A stretch of 28,377 bases of DNA from DASYXT01 sp035934555 (GTDB taxonomy: Bacteria; Verrucomicrobiota; Verrucomicrobiia; Limisphaerales; UBA8199): contig DASYXT010000125.1 in NCBI GenBank assembly GCA_035934555.1, forward strand, positions 1 to 28,377, read 5' to 3'. A program made the position numbers and the translations under genes. This document shows, piece after piece, positions 15,715 to 23,327 of the stretch. A model generated the notes under the pieces. That model was not told the origin of the DNA. It searched no databases and was given only the letters and a program-made list of their open reading frames with translations. Position 1 is the first letter of the stretch, and each line of letters opens with the position of its first letter.

Positions 15715-16491
15715 CTAAACCAGCCAAAAAAGGCGGCGGCACCACCCGCGCACGCGTGCCAGCAGGCCCGCGTGGCCCAGGTGGGCTAGCTCCTGGACGG
15801 CGGCCTGGCAGCGGGGATTGAGCTCGCGGGCTTGTTTGAGCGAGTGCCTGGCTGGACCGAGCAGCCCAACCGCCTGCTGGCAACGGCCCAGTTCGAGCCA
15901 CAGCAGGAAATGAGCGGCGTTCAACTCCAGCGCCTGCTGCAGTAACTTCAGCGCCAGGGAGAATTGCTCATAAAACAGGCGAATGCGGGCCGCCAACCAG
16001 GCCACGAACCAATCTTTGGGCGCCAGCAGCAGGGCTTTTTGGAAACAATAATCCGCGCGCGTCTCGTGCCGCGCCAGCAACACATCGCCCCGGGCCAGCC
16101 AGATATAGGGCGTATCGCCGCGTTCCTCAATAGCGGCATCAGAAAAAGCCAGCGCCCCTTCCAAGTCGCCGCTGCGGCCCAGCGCTACCGCCTTGGCCGC
16201 GAGCAATTCCACCTCGTGGGGAAAACGTTCGAGGGCCTTGTCGGCCCAGAGGCGTGCTTCGCGAAATTCGCCCAGCTCAATGAGCATCCGCACCTGGCCG
16301 GCCCAGGCGGCGGTGTTATTGGGATTGAATTCGAGCACTTTGGAAAAGCGGCGCAGGGCGGCATCGAAATCGCCATTGGCAAAAGCGGCCTGGGCTTCGG
16401 CAAGATAGTGCGCCTCGTCCTTGGTAACGGGTTGGCGCTGCGACTGGTCGCTAAACTCGCCGTCAAACTCAAGGTTGTTGAACCGGCTCAT
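15715..16491 (-). CDS. Tetratricopeptide-repeat protein
   Basis: Cytoplasmic helical-repeat protein of 258 residues, with no signal peptide or clear membrane segment. At least five TPR-like units are visible between about residue 26 and 240 (for example AHYLAEAQAAFANGDFDAAL, then WAGQVRMLIELGEFREAR, then AKAVALGRSGDLEGAL, then SLALKLLQQALELNAAHFLL), which should form a protein-binding superhelix. The C-terminal tail RVRGWCRRLFWLV is short, basic and hydrophobic, and might touch the membrane. It is the first gene of the TPR-PilT-HAD group, so an accessory role for the ATPase is possible but unproven. Confidence 0.85.
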   Translation of the reverse strand: MSRFNNLEFDGEFSDQSQRQPVTKDEAHYLAEAQAAFANGDFDAALRRFSKVLEFNPNNTAAWAGQVRMLIELGEFREARLWADKALERFPHEVELLAAKAVALGRSGDLEGALAFSDAAIEERGDTPYIWLARGDVLLARHETRADYCFQKALLLAPKDWFVAWLAARIRLFYEQFSLALKLLQQALELNAAHFLLWLELGRCQQAVGLLGPARHSLKQARELNPRCQAAVQELAHLGHAGLLARVRGWCRRLFWLV

Positions 16492-16573
16492 ACCAGGCTC
16501 ATGCCTCGTTGAGAAGATGCTTGAATCTGGAGGCTAAGGAAAGAAGGAAATCGGCGAGCGAGCTCACTTGCGC

Positions 16574-18145
16574 TCACTTGGAATGCCGAGCAATCCCTTC
16601 AGTTTCCATCAGCGGCCCATTGCGCGCAGGCGCCACGACGAGGCTGGCATTGCGGGCTCGGCCGTGCGCCCAGGTGCGCTGGGCGGTGATCTGTTCAGAC
16701 ATAGTCTTGGCCAGCGGCACGGTTTGGCCCAATGCGGTCAGAATATGCGCAGAGGTCAGCTCGAGGTGCTCATAGAACGCGTCGAAGAGCGCGCTGATGA
16801 CGGCTTGCTCAATCTCTGCGCCGCTGAAGTCCGGGCTGGCGGCCACCAGCGCGTGCAAATCGAACTGCTCGGGATCGCGCCGGCGTTTGGCCAAATGGAT
16901 GCGGAAGATTTCCGCGCGCTCATCGGGCGCGGGCAGGTCCACGTAAAAAATTTCATCCAGCCGGCCCTTGCGCAGCAGCTCGGGCGGGAGCTGCGTGACC
17001 TCGTTGGCAGTGGCGACCACAAAGACCGGCGCGGTCTTTTCCGATAGCCAGGTCAGGAACGTGCCAAAAACGCGGGCCGTGGTTCCGCCGTCGGTCGCGC
17101 CGGAACTTTGGGAACCGGCAAACGCTTTGTCGATTTCGTCCACCCACAACACGGTCGGCGCAATGGATTCAGCGACGCCGATAGCGCGGCGGACGTTTTC
17201 CTCGGATGAACCGACGAGACTGCCGAACATGCGTCCCATATCAAAGCGCAGCAAGGGCAATTCCCAAAGGCGCGCGACGGCTTTCGCGCACAGGCTCTTG
17301 CCGCAGCCCTGCACGCCCAACAGCAGGATGCCTTTGGGAGCGGGCAGGCCGAAATCGCGCGCCGCGGGCGTGAAGGCCAGCGTGCGCTTGGTCAGCCAGT
17401 CCTTCAGCACATCCAAACCACCCACATCGGCGAAATCCTCGCAAGCAGCGTAGTACTCGAGCAAGCCGCTCTTGCGAATAATCTGCTGCTTTTCGGCGAA
17501 CACGTCCTGAACGTGCGCGCCGCTCAGCCGCTGATCCTTGACGATGATTTTAGCAAAGACATTTTCCGCTTCGCCCAAAGTCAGCCCTAAAGCCGCTTGC
17601 AACAGGCGCTCGCGGTCGGCCAGCGCCAGATCCACCTGCACCTGCTTGAGTTCCTGCACTTCGGCGATGATTCTATCCAGCAACTCCGCCAGTTCTTCTT
17701 TGGCCGGCTGCGGGAAATTCACGACGGTGATTTCCTTGTCGAGTTCGGGGGGAATCTCCATCACCGGCGAGATGAGGACGATGGTTTTGAAGCTGTTCTT
17801 GAGGTTCAGCGCGATGTCTTTGAGCCGGCGAATGACCGCGAAGTTGCTGCGTGTGAGGAACGGGTGAAAATCCTTGAACAGGAAGATGGCGGGCTCGACC
17901 TGCTCGATGACCAGGTCCAGCGCCGCCAGGGGTTCTTTGGTGCCGGGATTGCGGCTTTTATGGGACTGGATCGAGACGCCGGCCGGAACAACGCCGGAAC
18001 TGCAGGTCCATTCAAACACCTTCTTTTGCCGACGGGCTGCGATTTCCACCAGCACGTCCTGCACGCGCGTTTCCTCATTCGTGATGACATAGAGAATCGG
18101 GTAACGGGCCCGAATGAGGGTTTCGATCTCAGCCTGAAAACTCAT
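16574..18145 (-). CDS. Ycf46-like AAA+ ATPase
   Basis: ATPase of 523 residues closely resembling the Ycf46/AAA family known from cyanobacteria, plastids and various bacteria, whose cellular role is unclear. The N-terminal domain (about 1-230) starts SFQAEIETLIRARYPILYV, typical of Ycf46, and has no AAA motifs. The AAA module follows: Walker A GVQGCGKS (277-284), Walker B TVLWVDEID (331-339), sensor 1 VVATAN (about 376-381), and the arginine-finger region LRKGRLDE (about 391-398). A small helical lid ends near 470. The ATG at 18145 is chosen over an open frame to 18349, because that region is the 78-residue upstream gene in another frame. The gene starts seven bases after that gene's stop, in a sigma factor cluster. 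Confidence 0.9.
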   Translation of the reverse strand: MSFQAEIETLIRARYPILYVITNEETRVQDVLVEIAARRQKKVFEWTCSSGVVPAGVSIQSHKSRNPGTKEPLAALDLVIEQVEPAIFLFKDFHPFLTRSNFAVIRRLKDIALNLKNSFKTIVLISPVMEIPPELDKEITVVNFPQPAKEELAELLDRIIAEVQELKQVQVDLALADRERLLQAALGLTLGEAENVFAKIIVKDQRLSGAHVQDVFAEKQQIIRKSGLLEYYAACEDFADVGGLDVLKDWLTKRTLAFTPAARDFGLPAPKGILLLGVQGCGKSLCAKAVARLWELPLLRFDMGRMFGSLVGSSEENVRRAIGVAESIAPTVLWVDEIDKAFAGSQSSGATDGGTTARVFGTFLTWLSEKTAPVFVVATANEVTQLPPELLRKGRLDEIFYVDLPAPDERAEIFRIHLAKRRRDPEQFDLHALVAASPDFSGAEIEQAVISALFDAFYEHLELTSAHILTALGQTVPLAKTMSEQITAQRTWAHGRARNASLVVAPARNGPLMETEGIARHSK

Positions 18146-18152
18146 AGAAAGC

Positions 18153-18389
18153 TTATTGGGGGGAGCCGAACCAGCGGCGCCACCAGGGGCGCGGCGGCGG
18201 GTTCCTGGCGAGCGAATCCTGTAGCCGCACGGCGATGGCCGGCGGCACAGGGGTGTGCAAGGCGTCATGCCGCAGCAGCTCTTCGACGCTGCCGAACTCG
18301 CGCGCGGCCGATTCTGTGTGCTGGCGCGCTTCGGTGTGCTGTTGCTCATCCGAAGTTTGTCGGGAAGAAAGTCGTTTGCGGTGGTTCAT
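18153..18389 (-). CDS. Small conserved-looking protein between the ECF sigma factor and the AAA ATPase
   Basis: 78 residues, hydrophilic at the N-terminus (MNHRKRLSSRQTSDEQQHTE) with a central VEELLRHDALHTPVPPAIAVRL segment and a C-terminal tail rich in Arg, Pro and Trp (PPPRPWWRRWFGSPQ). No transmembrane helix, no zinc-binding Cys/His set and no recognised family. Its stop is seven bases before the ATPase ATG and its start is nine bases after the sigma factor stop, so the three genes look co-transcribed. By position it could be an anti-sigma or adaptor protein, but the sequence does not show an anti-sigma domain. Confidence 0.7.
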   Translation of the reverse strand: MNHRKRLSSRQTSDEQQHTEARQHTESAAREFGSVEELLRHDALHTPVPPAIAVRLQDSLARNPPPRPWWRRWFGSPQ

Positions 18390-18398
18390 AAAAGGGGC

Positions 18399-18959
18399 TC
18401 AAGCGGTTTTTTGGAACAGCGCGGCGAAGGCTTTGCGCGCGCGGTGCAGCTTGCCGCGTACGGCATCAGCCGTTTGCTGGGTGAGTTGGCCCACCTGTTC
18501 ATAGCTGAGCTGTTCGTCGGCGACCAGCAACAGAAGCAAGCGATACTCGGGCGGCAAGCCGTCGAGCGCTTTCTGAATGCGCTCGCCCAGCTCCTTGGTC
18601 TCGAGCACGCGCAGCGGGGAATCGGTCCGAGCGGCGGCGGTCTCGAACACGAAGTCATCCGCGTTGGACAGCATGTGGCGCTCGTTCCAGGATTGCTGGA
18701 GGTTGCGGCAGTGATTGATCGCAATCCGATACAGCCAGGTGCGCCAGGAGGATTCACCGCGGAACTGGTCCATCTTGCGGAAGGCCTTAAGGAAGACATC
18801 GTGGGTCGCATCCTCGGCTTTTTGGGGGTCGCTGAGCAGGCGCAGCGCCAGGTAGTAAATGGCGCGGCTGTGCTCCTGGTACAGGTCGGCAAAGACGGAC
18901 GGGGCCAGGCCCGGCGGCCTGACGGCGGAACATTCCGGCATTGGCATCGGCTCACTCAC
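18399..18959 (-). CDS. ECF-type RNA polymerase sigma factor
   Basis: Sigma-70 family protein of about 186 residues with only regions 2 and 4, as in extracytoplasmic-function sigma factors. Region 2 (about 20-90) contains ALRLLSDPQKAEDATHDVFLKAFRKMDQFRG and SSWRTWLYRIAINHCRN; region 4 (about 125-180) contains LPPEYRLLLLLVADEQLSYEQVGQLTQQTADAVRGKLHRARKAF. The start was placed at GTG 18959 because GGTGAG lies seven bases upstream; alternatives are TTG 18977 and ATG 18947. The regulated genes are unknown. It heads a group with the 78-residue protein and the Ycf46-like ATPase. No classical zinc-binding anti-sigma gene is adjacent. Confidence 0.9.
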   Translation of the reverse strand: MSEPMPMPECSAVRPPGLAPSVFADLYQEHSRAIYYLALRLLSDPQKAEDATHDVFLKAFRKMDQFRGESSWRTWLYRIAINHCRNLQQSWNERHMLSNADDFVFETAAARTDSPLRVLETKELGERIQKALDGLPPEYRLLLLLVADEQLSYEQVGQLTQQTADAVRGKLHRARKAFAALFQKTA

Positions 18960-19033
18960 ATTCGCGCTCACCGGCAATTAGACCGGAAAACGACTGGAAT
19001 GTCACGCGGAAGGGGACGGATGACCTTCCCTGG

Positions 19034-19804
19034 CTACTTTTCCAGGTTAAAGTCGATACGCGTTCGGGAGCCGGTCTGGCGGTTGCGGATTTCCATCGCT
19101 TCGAGCTGCCACACACCGTTGATCTTTTCGACCCGCTTCGGATCGAATTCCTTGAGTAACTTGCCGGCAAAATCATAGGCATCAGCGTGGACCACGATGA
19201 TTTCGTCCGGCCGGTTGGCGGCAATCCAGGTGACCACGCGCGAATAGGCGCCCGGTGCAGGATGCGGGTTGGCGCTCTGGAGGACATCACAAAAGAGATT
19301 CTTTCGCATCTGCTTCTTCACAATCCGCTGCGCCGGCCAGTGCAGGAATTCGAGGCCCAGATCGGCCAGCCAAAAATCTGACTGAGCAAACGGAACCATG
19401 AGCTGATCGCCGGTGAGACTGCGGGCCTGGCGATTGGTGCCCAGCACCAGGCGGTACTGATTGGTCAGATCATAGTGCAGCACGGCAAATTCTTCGCCGC
19501 CGAAGGTTGGGGCTGGCGCGGCGACATATACGCTGGTCCAGTGGGTGGGAGCGACGGCGATATCGAACCGGGCGGAAATCGTGCGCTGCTGCCCCTGGGC
19601 ATCGCGGATCGTCAGAGTGCCGGTGTTGGTGAGGCTTTGGTCGGGTTTCTGCGCCAGCAACCGGTCGAGCAATTCATGAGCTTGTCGTTCGCCTTCGGCG
19701 GGCGGAATCGGCGGGGGCGGGGCCAATTCGGACTTGGGCTGAGCGAAGGCGAGCAAGGTCAGCAACATAAATCCAAGTGCCGCAAAAAAACGTAAAGAAT
19801 GCAA
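19034..19804 (-). CDS. Secreted LolA-like outer-membrane lipoprotein-sorting protein
   Basis: Exported protein of about 256 residues with an N-terminal hydrophobic signal (ending LLTLLAFAQPKS) and a beta-rich body resembling the LolA-like fold of proteins annotated as outer membrane lipoprotein-sorting proteins (PF17131-type). The segments AQSDFWLADLGLEFLHWP and GSRTRIDFNL at the end are typical. It is expected in the periplasm, handling hydrophobic ligands. The start is uncertain: TTG 19804 gives a full signal peptide, ATG 19768 a very short one, and the open frame reaching 20137 would overlap lon and is not believed. No clear Shine-Dalgarno sequence is present. It lies between the sigma factor and lon, in the same direction. 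Confidence 0.8.
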   Translation of the reverse strand: MHSLRFFAALGFMLLTLLAFAQPKSELAPPPPIPPAEGERQAHELLDRLLAQKPDQSLTNTGTLTIRDAQGQQRTISARFDIAVAPTHWTSVYVAAPAPTFGGEEFAVLHYDLTNQYRLVLGTNRQARSLTGDQLMVPFAQSDFWLADLGLEFLHWPAQRIVKKQMRKNLFCDVLQSANPHPAPGAYSRVVTWIAANRPDEIIVVHADAYDFAGKLLKEFDPKRVEKINGVWQLEAMEIRNRQTGSRTRIDFNLEK

Positions 19805-19822
19805 AGAAACAAACCGCGGCAG

Positions 19823-19844
19823 ACGGGAAAGGCTGCTTTCCCGT
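19823..19844 (-). terminator. Hairpin after lon, possible terminator
   Basis: A perfect nine-base-pair stem (ACGGGAAAG / CTTTCCCGT) with a four-base loop lies about 80 bases after the lon stop. No run of T follows directly on the minus strand, so it is not a textbook intrinsic terminator; it may stabilise the lon mRNA end or shape the leader of the LolA-like gene. Confidence 0.4.
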
Positions 19845-19925
19845 TGTCCGTTTGCTTTTGTGCTCCCGCTTGCGGTTTGAATTTTCAGGCTTCCTTCCTC
19901 TCCCTGGCAGCGCACTCTGGCAGGC

Positions 19926-22322
19926 CTACTTATTCTGTAATGCCAACGGCAACAACTCAGAGATGTGTCGAATAAAGCGGGCTTCGAGCCTTTGCCGGAC
20001 TTCCTCGGGAACTTCCGTCCAATCGGACCGGTTCTGGTCGGGCAGGATGACCTGCTTAAGGCCAAAGCGAGCGGCCGCCAGGACCTTCTCTTTGATACCG
20101 CCGACGCGCAACACGCGCCCACGCAAACTGATTTCACCGGTCATCGCCGTATCGGAGCGGACCCGGCGGTGAGTCAGCAAAGAGGCGAGGGCGGAAACCA
20201 GCGCCACGCCGGCGCTGGGGCCGTCCTTGGGTGTGGCGCCGGCAGGGACATGGATGTGAATGTCGAACTTGGCGTAATCGTTGAAATCGATGCCCAGGAG
20301 GCCGGCCTGGCTGCGCAGATAGCTGACGGCCGTTTGCGCGCTTTCTTTCATGACGTCCCCCAGCGACCCGGTCAGCAGCAGATTGCCCTTGCCCGGCATG
20401 CGCGTCGCCTCGACAAACATTACCTCGCCGCCCACGGGCGTCCAACCCAGGCCGGTGGCGATTCCGTATTCCTTGATCCGCTCGGCGGTTTCATTCATGA
20501 ACCGCGCGGCGCCGAGAAATTCCTGCAAACTCTCCGGCTTGAGAGTGAGCGGTTTGGGAATATGGCCGTTGCTGAGGATGCGGCGGGTGGCTTTGCGGGT
20601 AAGCGCGGCGATTTCGCGTTCGAGTTGGCGCACGCCTGCCTCGCGCGTGTAATCATGGATGAGCCGGCGCAGGGCGGTGTCGGTGAACCGGACCTCGGCG
20701 CGGGCCAGGCCGTGTTCTTCAAGCTGGCGCGGCACGAGATACCGTTTAGCAATCTCCAGCTTCTCAGTCTCCGTATAACTGGGCAGCTCGATTACCTCGA
20801 GCCGGTCGCGCAAAGCCGGGTGGATCGGTTCCAGCCAATTCGCCGTCGTGATGAACAGCACGCGCGACAGATCAAAGGGGATGTCCAGATAATGATCGGT
20901 AAAAGTGTTGTTCTGAGCCGGGTCGAGCACCTCAAGCAGCGCCGCTGCCGGGTCGCCACGAAAATCAGCGCCGACCTTGTCGAGCTCGTCCAAGAGGATG
21001 ACCGGATTGCGGCTTTCCGCGCGGCGCAAGCTTTGAATGATGCGGCCGGGCAACGCGCCGACGTAGGTGCGGCGGTGCCCGCGGATTTCCGCCTCGTCGC
21101 GCATGCCACCGAGGGAAATGCGCACAAATTTGCGCCCCAAGGCATCCGCCACGCTGCGGCCCAGGGAAGTCTTGCCAACGCCTGGGGGGCCGACCAGGCA
21201 AAGGATGGGCCCTTTAATCTGTTTGCGACGTTTTATGACCGCCAGGAATTCCAACAACCGATCTTTGACCTTGGACAGGCCGAAATGCTGCTCGTTGAGG
21301 ATGCGCTCCGCCTCGATCAGATCAATCTTATCTTCGGTTTCTTTGGACCAGGGCAAGCTGAGAATCCAATCCAGGTAGTGCCGGGTCACGGCATATTCGG
21401 CGGCCGCGGGGGGCATTTGCTGCAGGCGGTCCAGTTCCTGGGTGGCGACCTGGCGCGCCTCGGCCGGCATGGGCGTTTGCTCGATGCGTTCGCGCAACGC
21501 CCGCACATCGCTCGCGTTGGGGTCGGATTCGCCCAACTCGCGCTGGATCGCGCGCATTTGTTCGCGTAGAAAGAAATCGCGCTGGGTCTTGGAAATGGAG
21601 GTGGCGACCTCGGTTTGGATTTTGGAGCTCAGTGTCAGGACCTCATGCTCGCGATTGAGCATGGGCAGCAGGCGGGTCAGGCGCTCGCGCACCGAGGCGG
21701 TCTCGAGCAGCTTCTGGCGCTCTTCCAGGCCGAGGTTCAGATTGACGGCGATCAAGTCGGCGAAGTGTCCGGGGTTTTCGGTGTTCAGCGCGGCGATCTT
21801 GATCTGCTCGGAAAGCGCGGGCGAGAGCCGAATGATTTCCTGGAACTGGCTTTGGGCGTTGCGCATCATCGCCGTCAGTTCAACCGAATCCTCAGTGACA
21901 TCCTTGATCAACTCGAACCGGGCGTTCAGATAAGGGTCGGTAGAAACGTAGTTGCGGACCTGGATGCGCCAGAGACCTTCGACCAACACGCGCACGGTGT
22001 TGTCAGGAAATTTCAGCATCTTCAACACGCGGGCGGCACAGCCGACCTCGTGCATTTCGTGCGGGAGTGGATTTTCGGCCTCGGCATTGCGTTGGAGAGC
22101 GACACCCAGGAGCCGGTCGCCGGCGACAACATCATCAATCAGTTTGGTGCTTTGCGTCGTTTCGACCAACAGCGGCGCCACCATGCCCGGAAAAATGACA
22201 ATATCCGACAGCCCCAGAATCGGCAGCGTCTCTGGGAGGGCACTGGAGGAGACACGCGGCGGCGCTTCCGGGCTTCCGGCGGCGCCGAGGATGCTAATGA
22301 ACTCGGTGTCGGGCGAAGTCAT
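19926..22322 (-). CDS. lon: ATP-dependent Lon protease (LonA)
   Basis: Cytoplasmic ATP-dependent serine protease of 798 residues that degrades misfolded and regulatory proteins. The LonA plan is complete: substrate-binding N-domain (about 30-230, starting LPILGLSDIVIFPGMVAPL), a coiled/helical linker (about 235-350), AAA+ module with Walker A GPPGVGKTS (about 378-386) and Walker B VILLDELDK (about 441-449), and C-terminal protease domain with the catalytic Ser 703 in KDGPSAGVA and Lys 744 in GGIKEKVLAA. The protein ends LALQNK. The start ATG 22322 is 44 bases after the hsp20 stop, and the two chaperone/protease genes probably share a heat-responsive transcript. No missing residue was noticed. 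Confidence 0.97.
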   Translation of the reverse strand: MTSPDTEFISILGAAGSPEAPPRVSSSALPETLPILGLSDIVIFPGMVAPLLVETTQSTKLIDDVVAGDRLLGVALQRNAEAENPLPHEMHEVGCAARVLKMLKFPDNTVRVLVEGLWRIQVRNYVSTDPYLNARFELIKDVTEDSVELTAMMRNAQSQFQEIIRLSPALSEQIKIAALNTENPGHFADLIAVNLNLGLEERQKLLETASVRERLTRLLPMLNREHEVLTLSSKIQTEVATSISKTQRDFFLREQMRAIQRELGESDPNASDVRALRERIEQTPMPAEARQVATQELDRLQQMPPAAAEYAVTRHYLDWILSLPWSKETEDKIDLIEAERILNEQHFGLSKVKDRLLEFLAVIKRRKQIKGPILCLVGPPGVGKTSLGRSVADALGRKFVRISLGGMRDEAEIRGHRRTYVGALPGRIIQSLRRAESRNPVILLDELDKVGADFRGDPAAALLEVLDPAQNNTFTDHYLDIPFDLSRVLFITTANWLEPIHPALRDRLEVIELPSYTETEKLEIAKRYLVPRQLEEHGLARAEVRFTDTALRRLIHDYTREAGVRQLEREIAALTRKATRRILSNGHIPKPLTLKPESLQEFLGAARFMNETAERIKEYGIATGLGWTPVGGEVMFVEATRMPGKGNLLLTGSLGDVMKESAQTAVSYLRSQAGLLGIDFNDYAKFDIHIHVPAGATPKDGPSAGVALVSALASLLTHRRVRSDTAMTGEISLRGRVLRVGGIKEKVLAAARFGLKQVILPDQNRSDWTEVPEEVRQRLEARFIRHISELLPLALQNK

Positions 22323-22366
22323 ATCGCGACAATCAGCAGATTAGATGCCCGCCGCCCGGAAAAGGT

Positions 22367-22792
22367 TCAGATGAGTTTTGAATTCCCCTCGGCAACTGGC
22401 ACCTTGGTGTTTTTGGCCGACCGCACCGCCAGGGGCACGTCTATGCGCAAAAAGCCATTCAGGTAGGCCGCTTTGGCCTGGCTCAGGTCATAAGCCGGCG
22501 GCACTTCCAGCACGCTTTCAAACGGGCCGTAATTGATTTCCATGACCAGGAAAGAGCATTTGGCGGCGCGGCAGCCATCAGGACGGTTGCCGCTGATGCG
22601 CAGGCGATTGCCTTCGACCGTGATTTCGAGATGCTCGCTGCGCATCCCGGATAGTTCCACCTTAACCACCAGACCGTTGTCGGTGATATAGACGTCGGTA
22701 TTAGGAACCCAGTGCGCCTTGGCGCTGTCGCGCCCCGTGCCGACTGAGCGGGTCACGAAATGCGCGGATGAACTGACTTTGCACATGGCCAT
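22367..22792 (-). CDS. Small heat-shock protein, Hsp20/alpha-crystallin family
   Basis: Cytoplasmic holdase of 141 residues. The alpha-crystallin domain spans about residues 28-125: NTDVYITDNGLVVKVELSG, then ITVEGNRLRISGNRPDG, then YGPFESVLEVPPAYDLSQAKAAYLNGFLRIDVPL, all classic for the family. The C-terminal tail has VPV in place of the usual I-x-I anchor. The N-terminal arm is short. Two in-frame ATGs (22792 and 22786) are possible starts. Directly upstream are a good -10 (TATACT) and a 7-bp inverted repeat, and lon follows 44 bases downstream, so a stress-controlled hsp20-lon unit is likely. Confidence 0.94.
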   Translation of the reverse strand: MAMCKVSSSAHFVTRSVGTGRDSAKAHWVPNTDVYITDNGLVVKVELSGMRSEHLEITVEGNRLRISGNRPDGCRAAKCSFLVMEINYGPFESVLEVPPAYDLSQAKAAYLNGFLRIDVPLAVRSAKNTKVPVAEGNSKLI

Positions 22793-22801
22793 TTCAGCGA
22801 G

Positions 22802-22836
22802 AGTATATTTAACCTAGCCCTTGCGCTGACGCAAGG
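22802..22836 (-). promoter_or_regulatory. hsp20-lon promoter with inverted-repeat operator candidate
   Basis: On the minus strand TATACT (22802-22807) is a near-consensus -10 ending ten bases before the hsp20 ATG. Upstream, CCTTGCG and CGCAAGG form a perfect 7-bp inverted repeat around four bases (22819-22836), which would cover the -35 position. The match is neither CIRCE (TTAGCACTC repeats) nor HAIR (CTTGAGT repeats). It may be an operator for an unknown heat-shock repressor or the terminator stem of the upstream 67-residue gene. Confidence 0.4.
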
Positions 22837-22839
22837 TCG

Positions 22840-23043
22840 TCATGTCATTTTCACCAGCACCTCGGGCCGCTGCCCTTTGCGAGCCCGAAAAACGATCGAC
22901 CCCCGCGGGGCCTCATGCGTCGCGCCGCAGCCACAGTGCGTCTGGCGTTCGAAGCTGAAGCGGGGGCGCCGAACTTTTGCCCGCAACAATAAGAAAGCCG
23001 TGGCGGCGACAATCGCCAGTGAAACCAACTGCTGCCAATCCAT
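22840..23043 (-). CDS. Small membrane protein with a Cys-Gly-Cys motif
   Basis: 67 residues: an N-terminal membrane helix (about 5-20, LVSLAIVAATAFLLL), a basic stretch (KVRRPRFSFER), then HCGCGATHEAPRGSIVFRARKG and a short tail. The layout (one helix, then Cys-rich cytoplasmic part) recalls small FeoB-associated Cys-rich membrane proteins, but no feoB is near and the name is not claimed. The CGCG..H cluster could bind metal. ATG 23043 starts MDWQQLV. A promoter-like pair TTGCGC/TATGTT lies immediately upstream. The gene is in line with hsp20 but a stem separates them. Confidence 0.65.
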   Translation of the reverse strand: MDWQQLVSLAIVAATAFLLLRAKVRRPRFSFERQTHCGCGATHEAPRGSIVFRARKGQRPEVLVKMT

Positions 23044-23327
23044 AAGACGAACATACCCCCAAAACGCGTCTGCGCAATAGATGAATTGACACGACCGTCA
23101 TGGGCAAGACCGGCGGGCCTGTCAGATTTTGTTCGCGGTCAGCCAAAATGAGTTGTAGAAGGATCCTGAATACTGCGTGCCGGGATGGACTTGGCAGTAG
23201 CGCCGGAGGGCCGCTATCGCTAGTATCCGCGCGCCCTGATTGCCCTGGGCGGCGTTCCTGGAACGCCACGGCAGGCCAACAGGCGCCCGAACCGAACTGA
23301 ATTGAACCGGAATTGGACATTGAAATT
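23044..23327. other. Divergent intergenic region between the 67-residue protein gene and the aldolase gene
   Basis: About 280 bases without a believable gene. On the minus strand TTGCGC (23072-23077), a 16-base spacer and TATGTT (23050-23055) could drive the 67-residue protein gene with a start on or next to its ATG. On the plus strand TTGACA (23086-23091) has no convincing -10 partner. No palindrome or terminator was seen. Confidence 0.35.

Noticed and set aside
19034..20137. Long version of the LolA-like protein starting at 20137
   Set aside because: The extra 111 codons overlap the end of lon and look like antisense-free noise ahead of the signal peptide.
19965..22466. Long plus-strand open frames opposite lon and hsp20
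   Set aside because: Antisense shadows of complete lon and hsp20 genes; their sequences have no recognisable motifs.
22819..22836. CIRCE or HAIR heat-shock operator
   Set aside because: The arm sequence CCTTGCG differs from both consensus sequences, and the spacing is four bases.
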